DNA of 64,000 bases from JAXLWB01 sp046328715 (GTDB lineage: Bacteria > Chloroflexota > Anaerolineae > Caldilineales > Caldilineaceae). The translations under genes were made by a program, and so were the position numbers. Location: contig JAXLWB010000043.1 of the NCBI GenBank assembly GCA_046328715.1, forward strand, positions 21,820 through 85,819, given 5' to 3'. The stretch's first letter is position 1. Each line of letters starts with the position of its first letter. The notes beneath the pieces were generated by a model that saw nothing but the letters and a program-made list of their open reading frames with translations, had not been told where the DNA came from and made no database searches. Below are positions 25,723 through 34,568 of the stretch, piece by piece.

Positions 25723-27153
25723 TTATCCCTGAGGTGCAGAGGCTAATTCGTGCAAGGGTGGTGAGGTGTGTGTGCTGGGGTTATTATTGAAGCGCGAGGT
25801 GAACTTGTGACTGAGCACCTTGAAGATCATCTTGGGTGAAAACATGGCAGTCGGTGGTGTAACCAGATGGGCGACTGACCAGAAAAGCTGCGCAACTTCC
25901 GGGTCAGTGGCCAGCAGTTGCTGCAACTGGCCGACGTAGGCATGCATCACCCGCAAAGAACCGCTCCGTTGCCCCGTGGTTCCCGGCCAGCGAAAATCTT
26001 CGCCGGTTGCCAGTGCCCAGGCGATCTGATTGTTCTTTGCCAACTGCTTCTGAAAGTGCGAGGTCATACCCTGCAATGTTTGGCGGTTACGATAGCTCTG
26101 TAAAGTATGCTGCAAGGTCAGTGCGCCCAATGCACCCATCGTCATCCCTTGACCATAAACTGGATTGAAGGCGCAGACTGCATCACCCAACGCCACGACA
26201 CCATCGGGTAGCTTGGCCGTTTCATAATGGTGCCAGCAGTTGTCTGTGCGCTGGTAGCCGTAGATCGAAGTCAGTGGACGTGCATCTTTTACAACTTCGT
26301 ATAGATAGGGCGTGGCTAGGCTTTTCATAAACTCCGTAAAGCCGGCTTCATCGGTTGGCGGATAGTCGCTATTGTAGCCAGAGAGAGTAACGACCCAACG
26401 GTTGCCCTCGGTGGCCAACACCACACCACCCCGTGGAAGATGGGGCGGACGCGCCGCAACCAGGACTCCTTTCCAATCCGCTTTGAAGCCTGTTGGTTTC
26501 TCGTACCAACGCGTGGCATAGCCCAGGCTGCTCGATACAGTCGATTCTTGAATCTGGGGGAAGCCCAATTCCTCTAACCACTGTGGCAAGCGCGAGGTGC
26601 GTCCACTGGCATCCACAATCAAATCGGCCTCAAGCATGTCTGACTTGGTTCCTACTTCGGGGATGTTGAGGTAGGTAACGTTGGCTCCGATCACTCGGTC
26701 ACGTTCGGGCGACAAGATCAGCTCCTCGACTCGACATTCACTTTGAAAGCGTACATTCGCAATCTGCTGTACTCGACTGCGCACTAACCACTCTAGCAAC
26801 TCGCGGCTACAGCCATAGCTCTGTAAGTTAGAATGTTGAGGTGCGGCCCAGCCTGCTGCACTGTAGAGGCGACCTTCCTGGGACCAATCTATCAAAACGG
26901 CACCCTTGGCGCGTAATGTATCTTCTATACCTGGAAAAAGTTGATCGAGAATCTGTTGACCACGGGTGAGCAGAACATGCGCGTGTTTTGCCTGCGGGAT
27001 ACCTCGTCGTGCAACCGGTGCCGTTGGCAGCAAATCTCGCTCCAAGATCGTAACTTCTTCAAAGAAATCGCTCAGAATGCGTGCAGCGAAAAGACCCGTC
27101 ATGCTGCCGCCGATCACAATGGCGCGTTGAAAAGAGTGATTCGGTGTGTTCAT
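25723..27153 (-). CDS. FAD-dependent monooxygenase
   Basis: A 476-residue flavoprotein of the p-hydroxybenzoate-hydroxylase-like group. The ADP-binding loop is AIVIGGSMTGLFAARILSDFFEEVTILERD at the N-terminus. GIPQAKHAHVLLTRG near residue 45 is typical of a subgroup that includes epoxidases of natural-product pathways. GDAVCAFNPVYGQGMTMGALGA near 325 is the second FAD motif. It would use NAD(P)H and oxygen on an unknown, perhaps lipid-like, substrate. The start at 27153 has AAGGAA upstream. No pathway genes are close, so its role cannot be narrowed. Confidence 0.85.
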   Translation of the reverse strand: MNTPNHSFQRAIVIGGSMTGLFAARILSDFFEEVTILERDLLPTAPVARRGIPQAKHAHVLLTRGQQILDQLFPGIEDTLRAKGAVLIDWSQEGRLYSAAGWAAPQHSNLQSYGCSRELLEWLVRSRVQQIANVRFQSECRVEELILSPERDRVIGANVTYLNIPEVGTKSDMLEADLIVDASGRTSRLPQWLEELGFPQIQESTVSSSLGYATRWYEKPTGFKADWKGVLVAARPPHLPRGGVVLATEGNRWVVTLSGYNSDYPPTDEAGFTEFMKSLATPYLYEVVKDARPLTSIYGYQRTDNCWHHYETAKLPDGVVALGDAVCAFNPVYGQGMTMGALGALTLQHTLQSYRNRQTLQGMTSHFQKQLAKNNQIAWALATGEDFRWPGTTGQRSGSLRVMHAYVGQLQQLLATDPEVAQLFWSVAHLVTPPTAMFSPKMIFKVLSHKFTSRFNNNPSTHTSPPLHELASAPQG

Positions 27154-27177
27154 AAAGTTCCTTATATCGTTAAGCAT

Positions 27178-27306
27178 CCCTCCCTAGCCCTCAAACCTGC
27201 TCTAGGGAAGGAATTGTTACAGGAAGGATGTTGTTTGTTTGACAGAAGAAAAGACCTCATTCGCCCCTTCACTGTTTTCCTCCCTGTTTGGGCGGGCTAG
27301 GAGGGG
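27178..27306. repeat. C/G-rich inverted repeat around a 100-bp loop
   Basis: CCCTCCCTAGCCC at 27178-27190 faces GGGCTAGGAGGGG at 27294-27306, one base short of perfect. The inner sequence includes TTGTTACAGGAAGG, close to CTGTAACGGGACGG inside the 59.1-kb copy. It is the second copy of the family with a perfect member at 6217-6263. Confidence 0.6.
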
Positions 27307-27308
27307 CT

Positions 27309-27590
27309 TTACCGGTAGACCTGAACCGCTTGTGTATGTGGCGGCGGCAGTATAGGCGCTGGTTGCTGCACGTCGGCAAAATGCTTGCGAGCTTCTTGCA
27401 CCTCTTCTGGGGAGAGAAAGAAGATCTCTGCGGCATGCTCCAACAGACCTGAATCCACCATCGCTTGACCGATTTCCAAGAGTCGCTGCCGAAGCAAGCG
27501 TGTCCCTGCCACATCAAATTGAACGCGTCGCCATTCTGCCTTTAGAGAGAGGTTTTTAGGCCTGTAGGCTGATCGGGATGAGATGTTCAT
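27309..27590 (-). pseudogene. fragment of a PEP-synthase/PPDK-like protein
   Basis: A 93-residue frame. The stretch LLRQRLLEIGQAMVDSGLLEHAAEIFFLSPEEVQEA matches the segment between the ATP-grasp and phosphohistidine domains of PEP synthase-like enzymes (pattern R..LLE.G..L...G.L....DIFFL..EEL). Everything before and after is missing, and the ends (SSRSAYRPKNLSLK and PAPILPPPHTQAVQVYR) look unrelated. It has a ribosome site (GGAG) at the ATG at 27590, so it may still be translated. I call it a remnant, but a small stand-alone protein made from this helical unit cannot be excluded. Confidence 0.5.
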
Positions 27591-27844
27591 AGCTTCTCCA
27601 AACAATCGTAATGATACCCCCACGGTTTCCTTTGTTGTATCTATAGTATATACAACGCAAAAAGCCGAATTCTAGTTCACTTTTTATTCACTTTGTGTTC
27701 AAAGTAGTAGTGCTACTGTAGAGGAAGCGTAGGCGATTTGACGCGGGCTGTGAAGCATGGTTCGTGAAGCAAGATGCGTGATATGCAATGCGTGAATTTG
27801 CGATAGCACTTCACACATCACACATCACACATCATTGGGAGTTT

Positions 27845-29572
27845 CTATTCGTGTAACAACGAAGTCAAGGCAGCGAGGCTGGCCACAGGATCATCGCCCA
27901 GGTGGATACGAATGACATTGCGCTGGTGGTTGACCAAAAGCCGCCAGTTGACCAACGCTTCAATCTGGGTCAGCTGATCAAAACTGAGCGAGGAGTGAGC
28001 AGGATCAAGCGCGTCGGGAATGGGGGCGTCGACCAGGCTGTTGGCGGTGAATTGGATAAAGTAACCCTTGCCGCTATCTTCCAAATGTAAACCAGCAGTT
28101 GAGTGGAGTAAATGAGGACCATAGTCAATGTTTGTGGCTAACTGCGTTCGCCGCTGGATCTGCGTCCGCAAACGATGCAGTTCGTCGTCGATCTCTGGCG
28201 TTGGTGCCAGGAAAGCCAATAGCGCAAAATAGGAGTTTCCCGTTTGCGAACTGCTCTGCGCCACCGCCGCATTGAGAAAAGCGCCAATCGTCTCCTCAAA
28301 GTCACTTTTCTCTTCCGCCGCTGCCGAAGGGTTTGGCGTCGTGAGTAAGGTCATTCCGTCAGATTCAGCCAGCGGCTGCGGATCGATCGCCTCACTTGTA
28401 GTTTGGCCCGAGCCGGTTAGGGCTAGCACGGCGGCTTTGGTTGCATACAATTTGGGGAATTCGCACGGGTTCACGCCAAGCAAGTAACTGGCCACGCTGG
28501 CTGCCATCTGCCAGCGGAAAAACTCTGCGCCCAGATCATTGAGGAATGTAATATCAAACTGTAGCACCGTCTGACCTGCCTCTCGCAACTGCTCGACCGC
28601 AGTGTCAAGCGCACTGTCACCAACCATGCGCAGGTAGACAAAGATGCGGTCCTGGCGGTAGTAGCGCGGCTTGAGCAATGCTTCCCCTTCGACAGGGACG
28701 ATCCCAACTCCGTTTTTCCCGGTACTGGTGGCGATCAACTGCTCCAGCCAAATCCCCAAATCACCCAAGGCGGCAGATGCGATGAATGTGAGTTTGTCCC
28801 GCCCAGCAAGTGCTAGTGCTCCCAAGACGGCACCCAACCACGCTGATTGATCATCAACCCCCAGGCGACGAGCCTCTGCGGCAGCGCGGCTGCCGCTTTG
28901 TAGCAATTTAATCACATCGATTCCAGCCAGCGCCGCAGGTACCATGCCAAAATAGGAAAGCGCTGAGAAGACGCCCACAACTTCAGGATTGTCAATTAAG
29001 ATGGAACGAAAGCCATGGCTGCGAGCGAAGCTTTCACTTTCCGTATCACGATCCGTAATCGCGATAAAGTGGGAGCCAGCCTGGTCTTCTCCTACACTAC
29101 CGACCATCCATTGATAAAAGTATTGGAGGAGGGCCATCGTCTCGACTGTCTGGCCCGATTTGGTGCAGAGAATGAAGAGAGTCCGTTGAGGCTCAAGCTG
29201 TTCGGCAACGCTTAGGACGGCGCTAGGGACAGTGGTGTTGAGAATGGTCAGGTCCAAATAATCGACCTTTACGCCAAAAATCGTTCGCAACACAACCGAT
29301 GTCGTGCTTGCTCCGCCCATACCCAAGAGGACCGCCTGGGTGAGGCCAGCTTCTCGAATTTCGATAACCAACTTTTTGATGCGCTCAATCTCGGCCAGCG
29401 TCTCGTCCATGATGGTGAGCCAGCCAAAGGCTGGTTTGGTGGTCGAATGTTGCCAGAGCGTTTCATCGCGTTGCCAAATGCGCTCAATTACCCGCTGGCT
29501 GCGCAGTTTCTCGAGCGCAGCCTCAATCGAACCATGATAGACACGTAGGTCGGTGGGTGGCGATAAATGCAT
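27845..29572 (-). CDS. phosphoglucose-isomerase-like protein, catalytic Arg missing
   Basis: A 575-residue protein with both SIS halves of the PGI domain found in transaldolase-PGI fusions, but without the transaldolase part. Conserved parts are AVLLGMGGASTTSVV near residue 85, LFILCTKSGQTVETMALL near 133 and FSALSYFGMVPAAL near 198. The usual G-G-R-[YF]-S, whose Arg helps catalysis, reads V-G-V-F-S (DNA GGC GTC TTC TCA). The usual HSTGQ.HKGG near the C-terminus reads HSTAGLHLEDSG. The rest of the fold is intact and the gene is a full open frame with a GGAGA ribosome site. It may therefore bind sugar phosphate without isomerising it, or catalyse something different. Confidence 0.75.
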   Translation of the reverse strand: MHLSPPTDLRVYHGSIEAALEKLRSQRVIERIWQRDETLWQHSTTKPAFGWLTIMDETLAEIERIKKLVIEIREAGLTQAVLLGMGGASTTSVVLRTIFGVKVDYLDLTILNTTVPSAVLSVAEQLEPQRTLFILCTKSGQTVETMALLQYFYQWMVGSVGEDQAGSHFIAITDRDTESESFARSHGFRSILIDNPEVVGVFSALSYFGMVPAALAGIDVIKLLQSGSRAAAEARRLGVDDQSAWLGAVLGALALAGRDKLTFIASAALGDLGIWLEQLIATSTGKNGVGIVPVEGEALLKPRYYRQDRIFVYLRMVGDSALDTAVEQLREAGQTVLQFDITFLNDLGAEFFRWQMAASVASYLLGVNPCEFPKLYATKAAVLALTGSGQTTSEAIDPQPLAESDGMTLLTTPNPSAAAEEKSDFEETIGAFLNAAVAQSSSQTGNSYFALLAFLAPTPEIDDELHRLRTQIQRRTQLATNIDYGPHLLHSTAGLHLEDSGKGYFIQFTANSLVDAPIPDALDPAHSSLSFDQLTQIEALVNWRLLVNHQRNVIRIHLGDDPVASLAALTSLLHE

Positions 29573-29684
29573 GGGGTATCTCCTTCACCGGTACAGGCTT
29601 CCTTTTGTAAACATAGCATATCATGTTTTTTTGATCTATGGAAAGAGGCTTTGCGGCAGTCGTACAAGTTTCCGCTAATGACAG

Positions 29685-29746
29685 CAAACGAGCCGTTAAC
29701 ATAACCGCGATTCTACTGCCTCACGGTTGTGCTAACGGCTCGTTTG
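29685..29746. terminator. hairpin between convergent-side intergenic ends
   Basis: CAAACGAGCCGTTA at 29685-29698 is perfectly inverted at 29733-29746, and the pairing continues with mismatches into AACCG/CGGTT. It lies between the small CBM48 gene's stop and the start of the PGI-like gene, and probably ends the CBM48 transcript. Confidence 0.6.
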
Positions 29747-29801
29747 GACTTTCGATTAACGAATTTGAGTGCTATCGAGTCATCGTCAATCTAGAAATCG
29801 C

Positions 29802-30092
29802 CTAGACATTGATGATCGAGTTAGGATCGCCAGCTTCGCCCTTCTCGTAGGTGTCGGCTGCCTCGTCATTAAACCAGATGCCTTCAGCGCTGCGATAGCG
29901 AAAACGGATCTTCTGATTGGGGTCTACGGTGACGGTTGCGCTGGCAGTGCCGTTGGTGCGCTTGAGCAGCTTGGTCGCGCTGGGGTCCCAACTATTGAAG
30001 TCACCGAGGACAAAGACTGGTGCCTGCTCGCTATATTGTTGAACAAAAGTTAATTTGATCTTGCCATCTTTGGTTTTTTCTCGCTTGATCAT
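29802..30092 (-). CDS. small CBM48 / isoamylase early-set domain protein
   Basis: A 96-residue protein that is a single glycogen-binding E-set domain. The key sequence is VFVLGDFNSWDPSATKLLKRTNGTASATVTVDPNQKIRFRYRSAEGIWFNDEAADTY, with the conserved GDFNxWD turn and the terminal Asp/Glu-rich loop. Such stand-alone domains bind alpha-glucans or act as partners for glycogen enzymes. The ATG at 30092 has GAAGGAGA upstream. The gene lies upstream of the PGI-like gene on the same strand, with a hairpin between them, so a shared role in glycogen metabolism is possible but not shown. Confidence 0.88.
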   Translation of the reverse strand: MIKREKTKDGKIKLTFVQQYSEQAPVFVLGDFNSWDPSATKLLKRTNGTASATVTVDPNQKIRFRYRSAEGIWFNDEAADTYEKGEAGDPNSIINV

Positions 30093-30394
30093 GGTCGATC
30101 TCCTTCAGTTGAACATTACAAGATCTGGCCACATACGCGCCGGTTCAGACCATCCAAACTTGCCCCAATGGCTCAGTGCGCTGCGTGCCTTGAATCATAA
30201 ACAATGAACAAATTTCTTGTGTCAGATAAGTCGGTTGTGCAACCGTTTGCATAACCTCGGCAATCCTACCAAAGGTTACAGTTCGCTGCAAATGTCAAGT
30301 TGCTTCGATCTACACTTTTTGATAAAGTGAAAGTACCTTATCTGCTCTACCGTTTGATTCTGCTATCATTTAAGTCAATTACAGCCAACGAAAT
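30093..30394. other. 300-bp divergent intergenic region
   Basis: It separates the CBM48 gene (minus) from the amine oxidase gene (plus). I see no coding signal. It contains AT-rich stretches near 30300-30380 (TTGATAAAGTG, TATCATTTAAG) that may include the amine oxidase promoter, but no pair of hexamers with proper spacing stands out. Confidence 0.4.
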
Positions 30395-31768
30395 ATGAAC
30401 TCCATGCATCACTGGTCACTCACAGGCCGCCTAGAAACAGAAAATGCCAAAGCACCTTCGATTCTTGTGATCGGGGCAGGAATGGCGGGTTTAGCCGCAG
30501 CCCGTATGTTGCACGACTCTGGATTTGATGTCACGATCATTGAAGCGCGCGATCGTATCGGTGGGCGACTCTGGACAAGCCAGCAACTCGGTGCCTATAC
30601 CGACCTCGGTGCAAGTTGGATTCATGGTGCGGATCACAATCCGTTGAGCAACTGGTGTGATCGTTTGGGGATTGAAACTGTAATCACACCAAGTGATAAG
30701 CGCCATTTTGCTGTGCAAAATCGTCTGGTCGAGTGGGAAGAGTTAAACAATCTTGCCACCGCTGGGCTCGCCTCAGTCGATCAGCGTCTACAGGGGAAGG
30801 CTGCACCGCACACCATCGCCGAGTTGGTTGAGCCGCTGTTGCAGGACCCAACGCTGCCCTTGTTGGATCGGCAACTGCTGGCGTGGATGACAGGGTTGGC
30901 CGAAGGTGTACAAGCGGGATTGGCTGAAGATCTCGATGTGCGTTGGTGGCAACCCAAGGAACTTACCATCGTCAATGCCATGCCCCTTGGCGGCTATCGT
31001 CGCCTGGTGGAAGAGGTGGCGCAAGGCGTCAACGTTCGGCTGAACTCCCCGGTCAGCAAAATTGAGCTGCTGGAAGATGGCGTGCTCGTCCATTGTGGCG
31101 AACAGAGCGAACGGGCCGACTATGGGGTGATTACCGTGCCGGTTGGCGTGTTACAGGCAGGCCAGATCGAGTTTTCCCCGCCGCTACCTGCAGCAAAACA
31201 AGCCGCTATCCAGCAGATCGGTTTTGGCGGTGGTGTATTGAACAAGATCTTCATCCGTTTCCCCTATCGTTTCTGGCCCGACCTCCAGGATCGCTTTATT
31301 GCGCTGCCTGCCCGTGTCGAAGAACGCGGACTCTTTGCCAACTGGATCAACACCGAACCCCTGCACGGTCAACCGATCCTGCTCAGCTTTAGCACCGGTG
31401 CGAATGGTGCCCAAATTGATCGAACGAGCAGCGACGCTGAGGTCTATGCTGAGGCGATGAAGAGTCTGCGCCGCATCTTTGGCGAGGAGATTCCAGAGGC
31501 AGAAGCCTATGTTGTCACGCGCTGGCTAAGCGATCCTTGGTCACGCGGCAGCTACTCATATGCACGTGTCGGCGTTGACGATGTTGCAGCACGCGCTGCC
31601 TACGCTGCCCCAGTTGCCGACCGCCTCTTCTTCGCAGGCGAGGCAACTGATCCAGATGAATTTGGTACCGTTCATGCCGCACTTCTCTCTGGCGAACAGG
31701 CCGCCTGCGCCGTTTATAAGCTTGCTACCGGTCAGGAAGCGGATGTGAGTCACCTTCCTTACGCATGA
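30395..31768 (+). CDS. flavin-containing amine oxidase
   Basis: A 457-residue FAD enzyme of the monoamine/polyamine oxidase family. The FAD-binding motif is ILVIGAGMAGLAAARMLHDSGFDVTIIEARDRIGGRLWT near residue 23, followed by LGASWIHGADHNP. The C-terminal part has LFFAGEATDPDEFGTVHAALLSGEQAA, which contacts the flavin and forms the entrance. It should oxidise an amine with oxygen, giving an aldehyde or imine, ammonia or amine, and peroxide. No signal peptide is present. The similarity to plant-type polyamine oxidases is the closest I can offer; substrate unknown. Confidence 0.88.
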   Translation: MNSMHHWSLTGRLETENAKAPSILVIGAGMAGLAAARMLHDSGFDVTIIEARDRIGGRLWTSQQLGAYTDLGASWIHGADHNPLSNWCDRLGIETVITPSDKRHFAVQNRLVEWEELNNLATAGLASVDQRLQGKAAPHTIAELVEPLLQDPTLPLLDRQLLAWMTGLAEGVQAGLAEDLDVRWWQPKELTIVNAMPLGGYRRLVEEVAQGVNVRLNSPVSKIELLEDGVLVHCGEQSERADYGVITVPVGVLQAGQIEFSPPLPAAKQAAIQQIGFGGGVLNKIFIRFPYRFWPDLQDRFIALPARVEERGLFANWINTEPLHGQPILLSFSTGANGAQIDRTSSDAEVYAEAMKSLRRIFGEEIPEAEAYVVTRWLSDPWSRGSYSYARVGVDDVAARAAYAAPVADRLFFAGEATDPDEFGTVHAALLSGEQAACAVYKLATGQEADVSHLPYA

Positions 31769-31976
31769 CAAGTCGGTTGAGCCGCCTCGCGCTTCATCTT
31801 GCAATCCTGTCATCCTGCCATCCTGTTAATTTGGTTCTACCTTTCAGGAATGCTACCTATAGTACTTTCCTCTCGAAGCTGGTAATTTTGTACGTGAAGA
31901 AGTTACGTAACTACCAGTGATGTGAAATGCACAAGCGCCAACTTGTCATTTTTCACCTGTCGAGAGGAAAAATAAT

Positions 31977-33422
31977 ATGCAAAAGCGTCTATCCTTCCCC
32001 TTGCTTCCCTCGCTCTGTACCCTAATCATGCTGAGTGCCTGTGCTGCTCCCCTGTTGCAAGGGCAGCAAGGCCAATCAACCTCTGCTCAGCCAACACCCG
32101 CCATCGATCTTCCGCCAACTGCGACCACGCAAGCAGCCGCCCAATCTACGCCGAGCCAGGGCGATGACGCTTCACTCTTACCGACGGCCACCCCAACCGC
32201 AGAGGGTCAAGCGCCAGCCCAAACCGTTATAACCGCAACTGCTGCAAGCGAAGTACAGGCGCTTGCCGTTCCAGCCGAGGACGAAGCGAGCAAGCAACTG
32301 AAGGTTCCCGCTGGCTTTGCGATCCGCATTTTTGCTCAGGACCTGAAAGACCCGCGCTTGATGGATGTGGGCGACGATGGCAGCCTCTATGTCGCCGAAC
32401 GGGGTGCCAATTCGATTGTGCGTCTACCCGACGCCAATGGCGACGGCCTGGCCGACGAGCGACAGGTAGTGGCGCAGGGGCTAAATGAACCTCACAGTGT
32501 TGAGTGGTTTCAAAACTCGCTGATCGTAGCCGAGAATGATAAAGTTGAGCGCTTCACTGATACCAATGGTGATGGCGATATGCTGGACGAGGGTGAACAG
32601 CAGGTGATTACGGAGCAAATTCCCACAGGCGGTGGCCATTCATCGCGTACAGCCCATGTCGGGCCGGATGGAAAGCTTTATACTGCCGCCGGATCTTCGA
32701 CGAACAACAACCCTGAAAGCGATCCACGGCGTGCTGCGATCAGCCGCTTCAACCTGGATGGCACGGTTCCCGAGGATAATCCTTATGTAAATGACATCGA
32801 TGAGCGACGCCATGTTGTCTGGGCAGAAGGGTTACGCAACAGCGTGGACTTTCTCTTCCTACCCGATGGCCGTCTGTGGGCCGACCATAATGGCAGTGAC
32901 GATCTCGGCAACGATGTTCCACCCGAAGAGATTGTCATCCAGGTCGAAAAGGGCAAACATTATGGTTGGCCCTTCTGTTACACGCCTACCCTCGGTGCCA
33001 CGCCTCCCAATACGCAGGAAGTACGCGACAAGCGGGTTAAAATGAGTGATGTCTTTACAAGTTGCGCACAAGCGACGCCTGCCCTCTTTACAGATCTTGC
33101 TCACCAGGCACCCCTCGGCATTGCCTATTACGATGTCATCGGCTTTCCGGAGGGCTATCGCAACAACCTCTTTGTCGCCTATCACGGATCATGGAACAGC
33201 TCCACGCCACGTGACTGCAAAGTGCAGATGATCGTGGTACAGGATGGTCAACCGGTGGAGAGCCAACCCTTTGTCACAGGCTTCCGCAACAGTGATTCAC
33301 AATCCTGCGCCGGGGCCTGGGGTCGACCCGCCGGCGTTGCCGTCAGCCCCAAGGGTGAACTTTTCATCAGTGACGATGAGAATGGGAATATCTATCGAGT
33401 GGTGTATGTGGGAGTTGATTAG
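31977..33422 (+). CDS. sorbosone/glucose dehydrogenase-like lipoprotein (PQQ-type propeller)
   Basis: A 481-residue secreted protein. The lipobox is in LIMLSACAAPL with Cys near residue 22, and a long Thr/Gln/Ala-rich linker runs to about residue 105. The rest is a six-bladed propeller of the soluble glucose/L-sorbosone dehydrogenase type: LKVPAGFAIRIFAQDLKDPRLMDVGDDGSLYVAERGANSIVRL, GGGHSSRTAHVGPDGKLYTAAGS with the conserved His, HVVWAEGLRNSVDF, and YHGSWNSSTP. Such enzymes oxidise aldoses with bound PQQ and calcium, though many homologues are untested. The ribosome site is GAGAGGAA. It stands alone between an amine oxidase gene and the second importer. Confidence 0.85.
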   Translation: MQKRLSFPLLPSLCTLIMLSACAAPLLQGQQGQSTSAQPTPAIDLPPTATTQAAAQSTPSQGDDASLLPTATPTAEGQAPAQTVITATAASEVQALAVPAEDEASKQLKVPAGFAIRIFAQDLKDPRLMDVGDDGSLYVAERGANSIVRLPDANGDGLADERQVVAQGLNEPHSVEWFQNSLIVAENDKVERFTDTNGDGDMLDEGEQQVITEQIPTGGGHSSRTAHVGPDGKLYTAAGSSTNNNPESDPRRAAISRFNLDGTVPEDNPYVNDIDERRHVVWAEGLRNSVDFLFLPDGRLWADHNGSDDLGNDVPPEEIVIQVEKGKHYGWPFCYTPTLGATPPNTQEVRDKRVKMSDVFTSCAQATPALFTDLAHQAPLGIAYYDVIGFPEGYRNNLFVAYHGSWNSSTPRDCKVQMIVVQDGQPVESQPFVTGFRNSDSQSCAGAWGRPAGVAVSPKGELFISDDENGNIYRVVYVGVD

Positions 33423-33446
33423 GAAGTAAGGCAGTGGACACAGTAA

Positions 33447-33486
33447 GACAGTGGGGCAGTTTTACACTAAACTGCTGTCCACTGTC
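33447..33486. terminator. hairpin between convergent genes
   Basis: Arms 33447-33462 and 33469-33486 pair (GACAGTGG and GGCAGTTT with their inverses, a small bulge between). The surrounding ACAGT units also appear at 3611-3661. It ends both the dehydrogenase and the minus-strand permease transcripts. Confidence 0.55.
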
Positions 33487-33506
33487 TACAGTCCCTTGAT
33501 AGGAAT

Positions 33507-34433
33507 TTAGTCGCCAATTTCAGCGACGGCGACTTTCTTGACCTTGCGGTCGACCATTTCGTCGCCCACCTGCAAATGGTGCGTCTCCAATTTGGGGTTG
33601 AAGATGCGTTCAAGCCCGTTGCCCAAGTAGGTAAGGCCAAGCACGACCCAAATGATCGCCACGCCTGGGGCAACCAGTGCCCACCATGCTCCGGCACTCA
33701 TGGCACCTCGGGTAAAGGCAAAGTTGAGCATCTGCCCCCAACTCAAGCGGGTTGGGTCGCCGAGGCCGAGAAAAGAGAGCGTACTTTCGTTGAGAATCGC
33801 CGCTGAGATCACCAGCACGCCATTGACCATCATTAGCGGGAAGACGAGCGGAAAGATGTGGCGACGAACTATGTAAAAATTGCCACCGCCAATCGCCCGC
33901 GCACGCTGCACAAACTTGCGCTCACGCACTGAAAGCGTCTGTGAACGTACAACTCGTGCGGTTCCTGTCCAACTCAGAATGCCCAGCACCAAGATCAGCA
34001 ACCACAGACCTCGCCCCAGAATCGCAATCAGCACGATCATCAGTGGCAGGTCGGGAATCACAAGCAGAATATCGGTCAAACTCATCAGGGCGATCTCAGT
34101 CTTGCCGCCGTAAAAGCCAGCCACCAGCCCCACTAGCCCACCGATCACCAGCGCAATAAACGAAGCGAAAAAGCCAACAATCAATGAAACCCGCGCCCCA
34201 TAGATCAGGTTGGTCAAAACATCCTTGCCCACATCATCCGTACCAAGCAGATGGTCAGCAGTTGGCGGGGCATAAATGAGGTCGAGGATATTGCCCTTGA
34301 CCGGTGCATTCGGATCGTAGGGTGCAATGTATGGCGCAAAGATCGCCACCAGAACGGTCACGAGCAACATGCCCGCACCCACCAACGCCGTCCGATTGCG
34401 AAGAAATGCTTGCCAAAAGCCAGTTTCAATCAT
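33507..34433 (-). CDS. peptide-type ABC transporter permease (C-like), second system
   Basis: A 308-residue permease. ALVGAGMLLVTVLVAIFAPYIAPYDPN is the first helix, LLGTDDVGKDVLTNLIYGARVSL is the C-subunit loop, and RARAIGGGNFYIVRRHIFPLVFPL is the EAA coupling loop. A charged 30-residue tail (LETHHLQVGDEMVDRKVKKVAVAEIGD) extends past the usual end. The ATG at 34433 is preferred over an upstream start because it begins in the normal place (MIETGFWQAFLRN). It is the last gene of the second importer cluster; no ATPase gene follows. Confidence 0.88.
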   Translation of the reverse strand: MIETGFWQAFLRNRTALVGAGMLLVTVLVAIFAPYIAPYDPNAPVKGNILDLIYAPPTADHLLGTDDVGKDVLTNLIYGARVSLIVGFFASFIALVIGGLVGLVAGFYGGKTEIALMSLTDILLVIPDLPLMIVLIAILGRGLWLLILVLGILSWTGTARVVRSQTLSVRERKFVQRARAIGGGNFYIVRRHIFPLVFPLMMVNGVLVISAAILNESTLSFLGLGDPTRLSWGQMLNFAFTRGAMSAGAWWALVAPGVAIIWVVLGLTYLGNGLERIFNPKLETHHLQVGDEMVDRKVKKVAVAEIGD

Positions 34434-34568
34434 ATCAACCCTGAAAATATCAGAACCCCGCACGTCAGTAAGGGGGCATTGCCTTTTACGACCGGCAGTC
34501 ATGGGCAACTGCCTTGCAGAAATGAGAAGATGAGCTTCGTGGATTCATCCTGTCATCCCTTCATCTTG

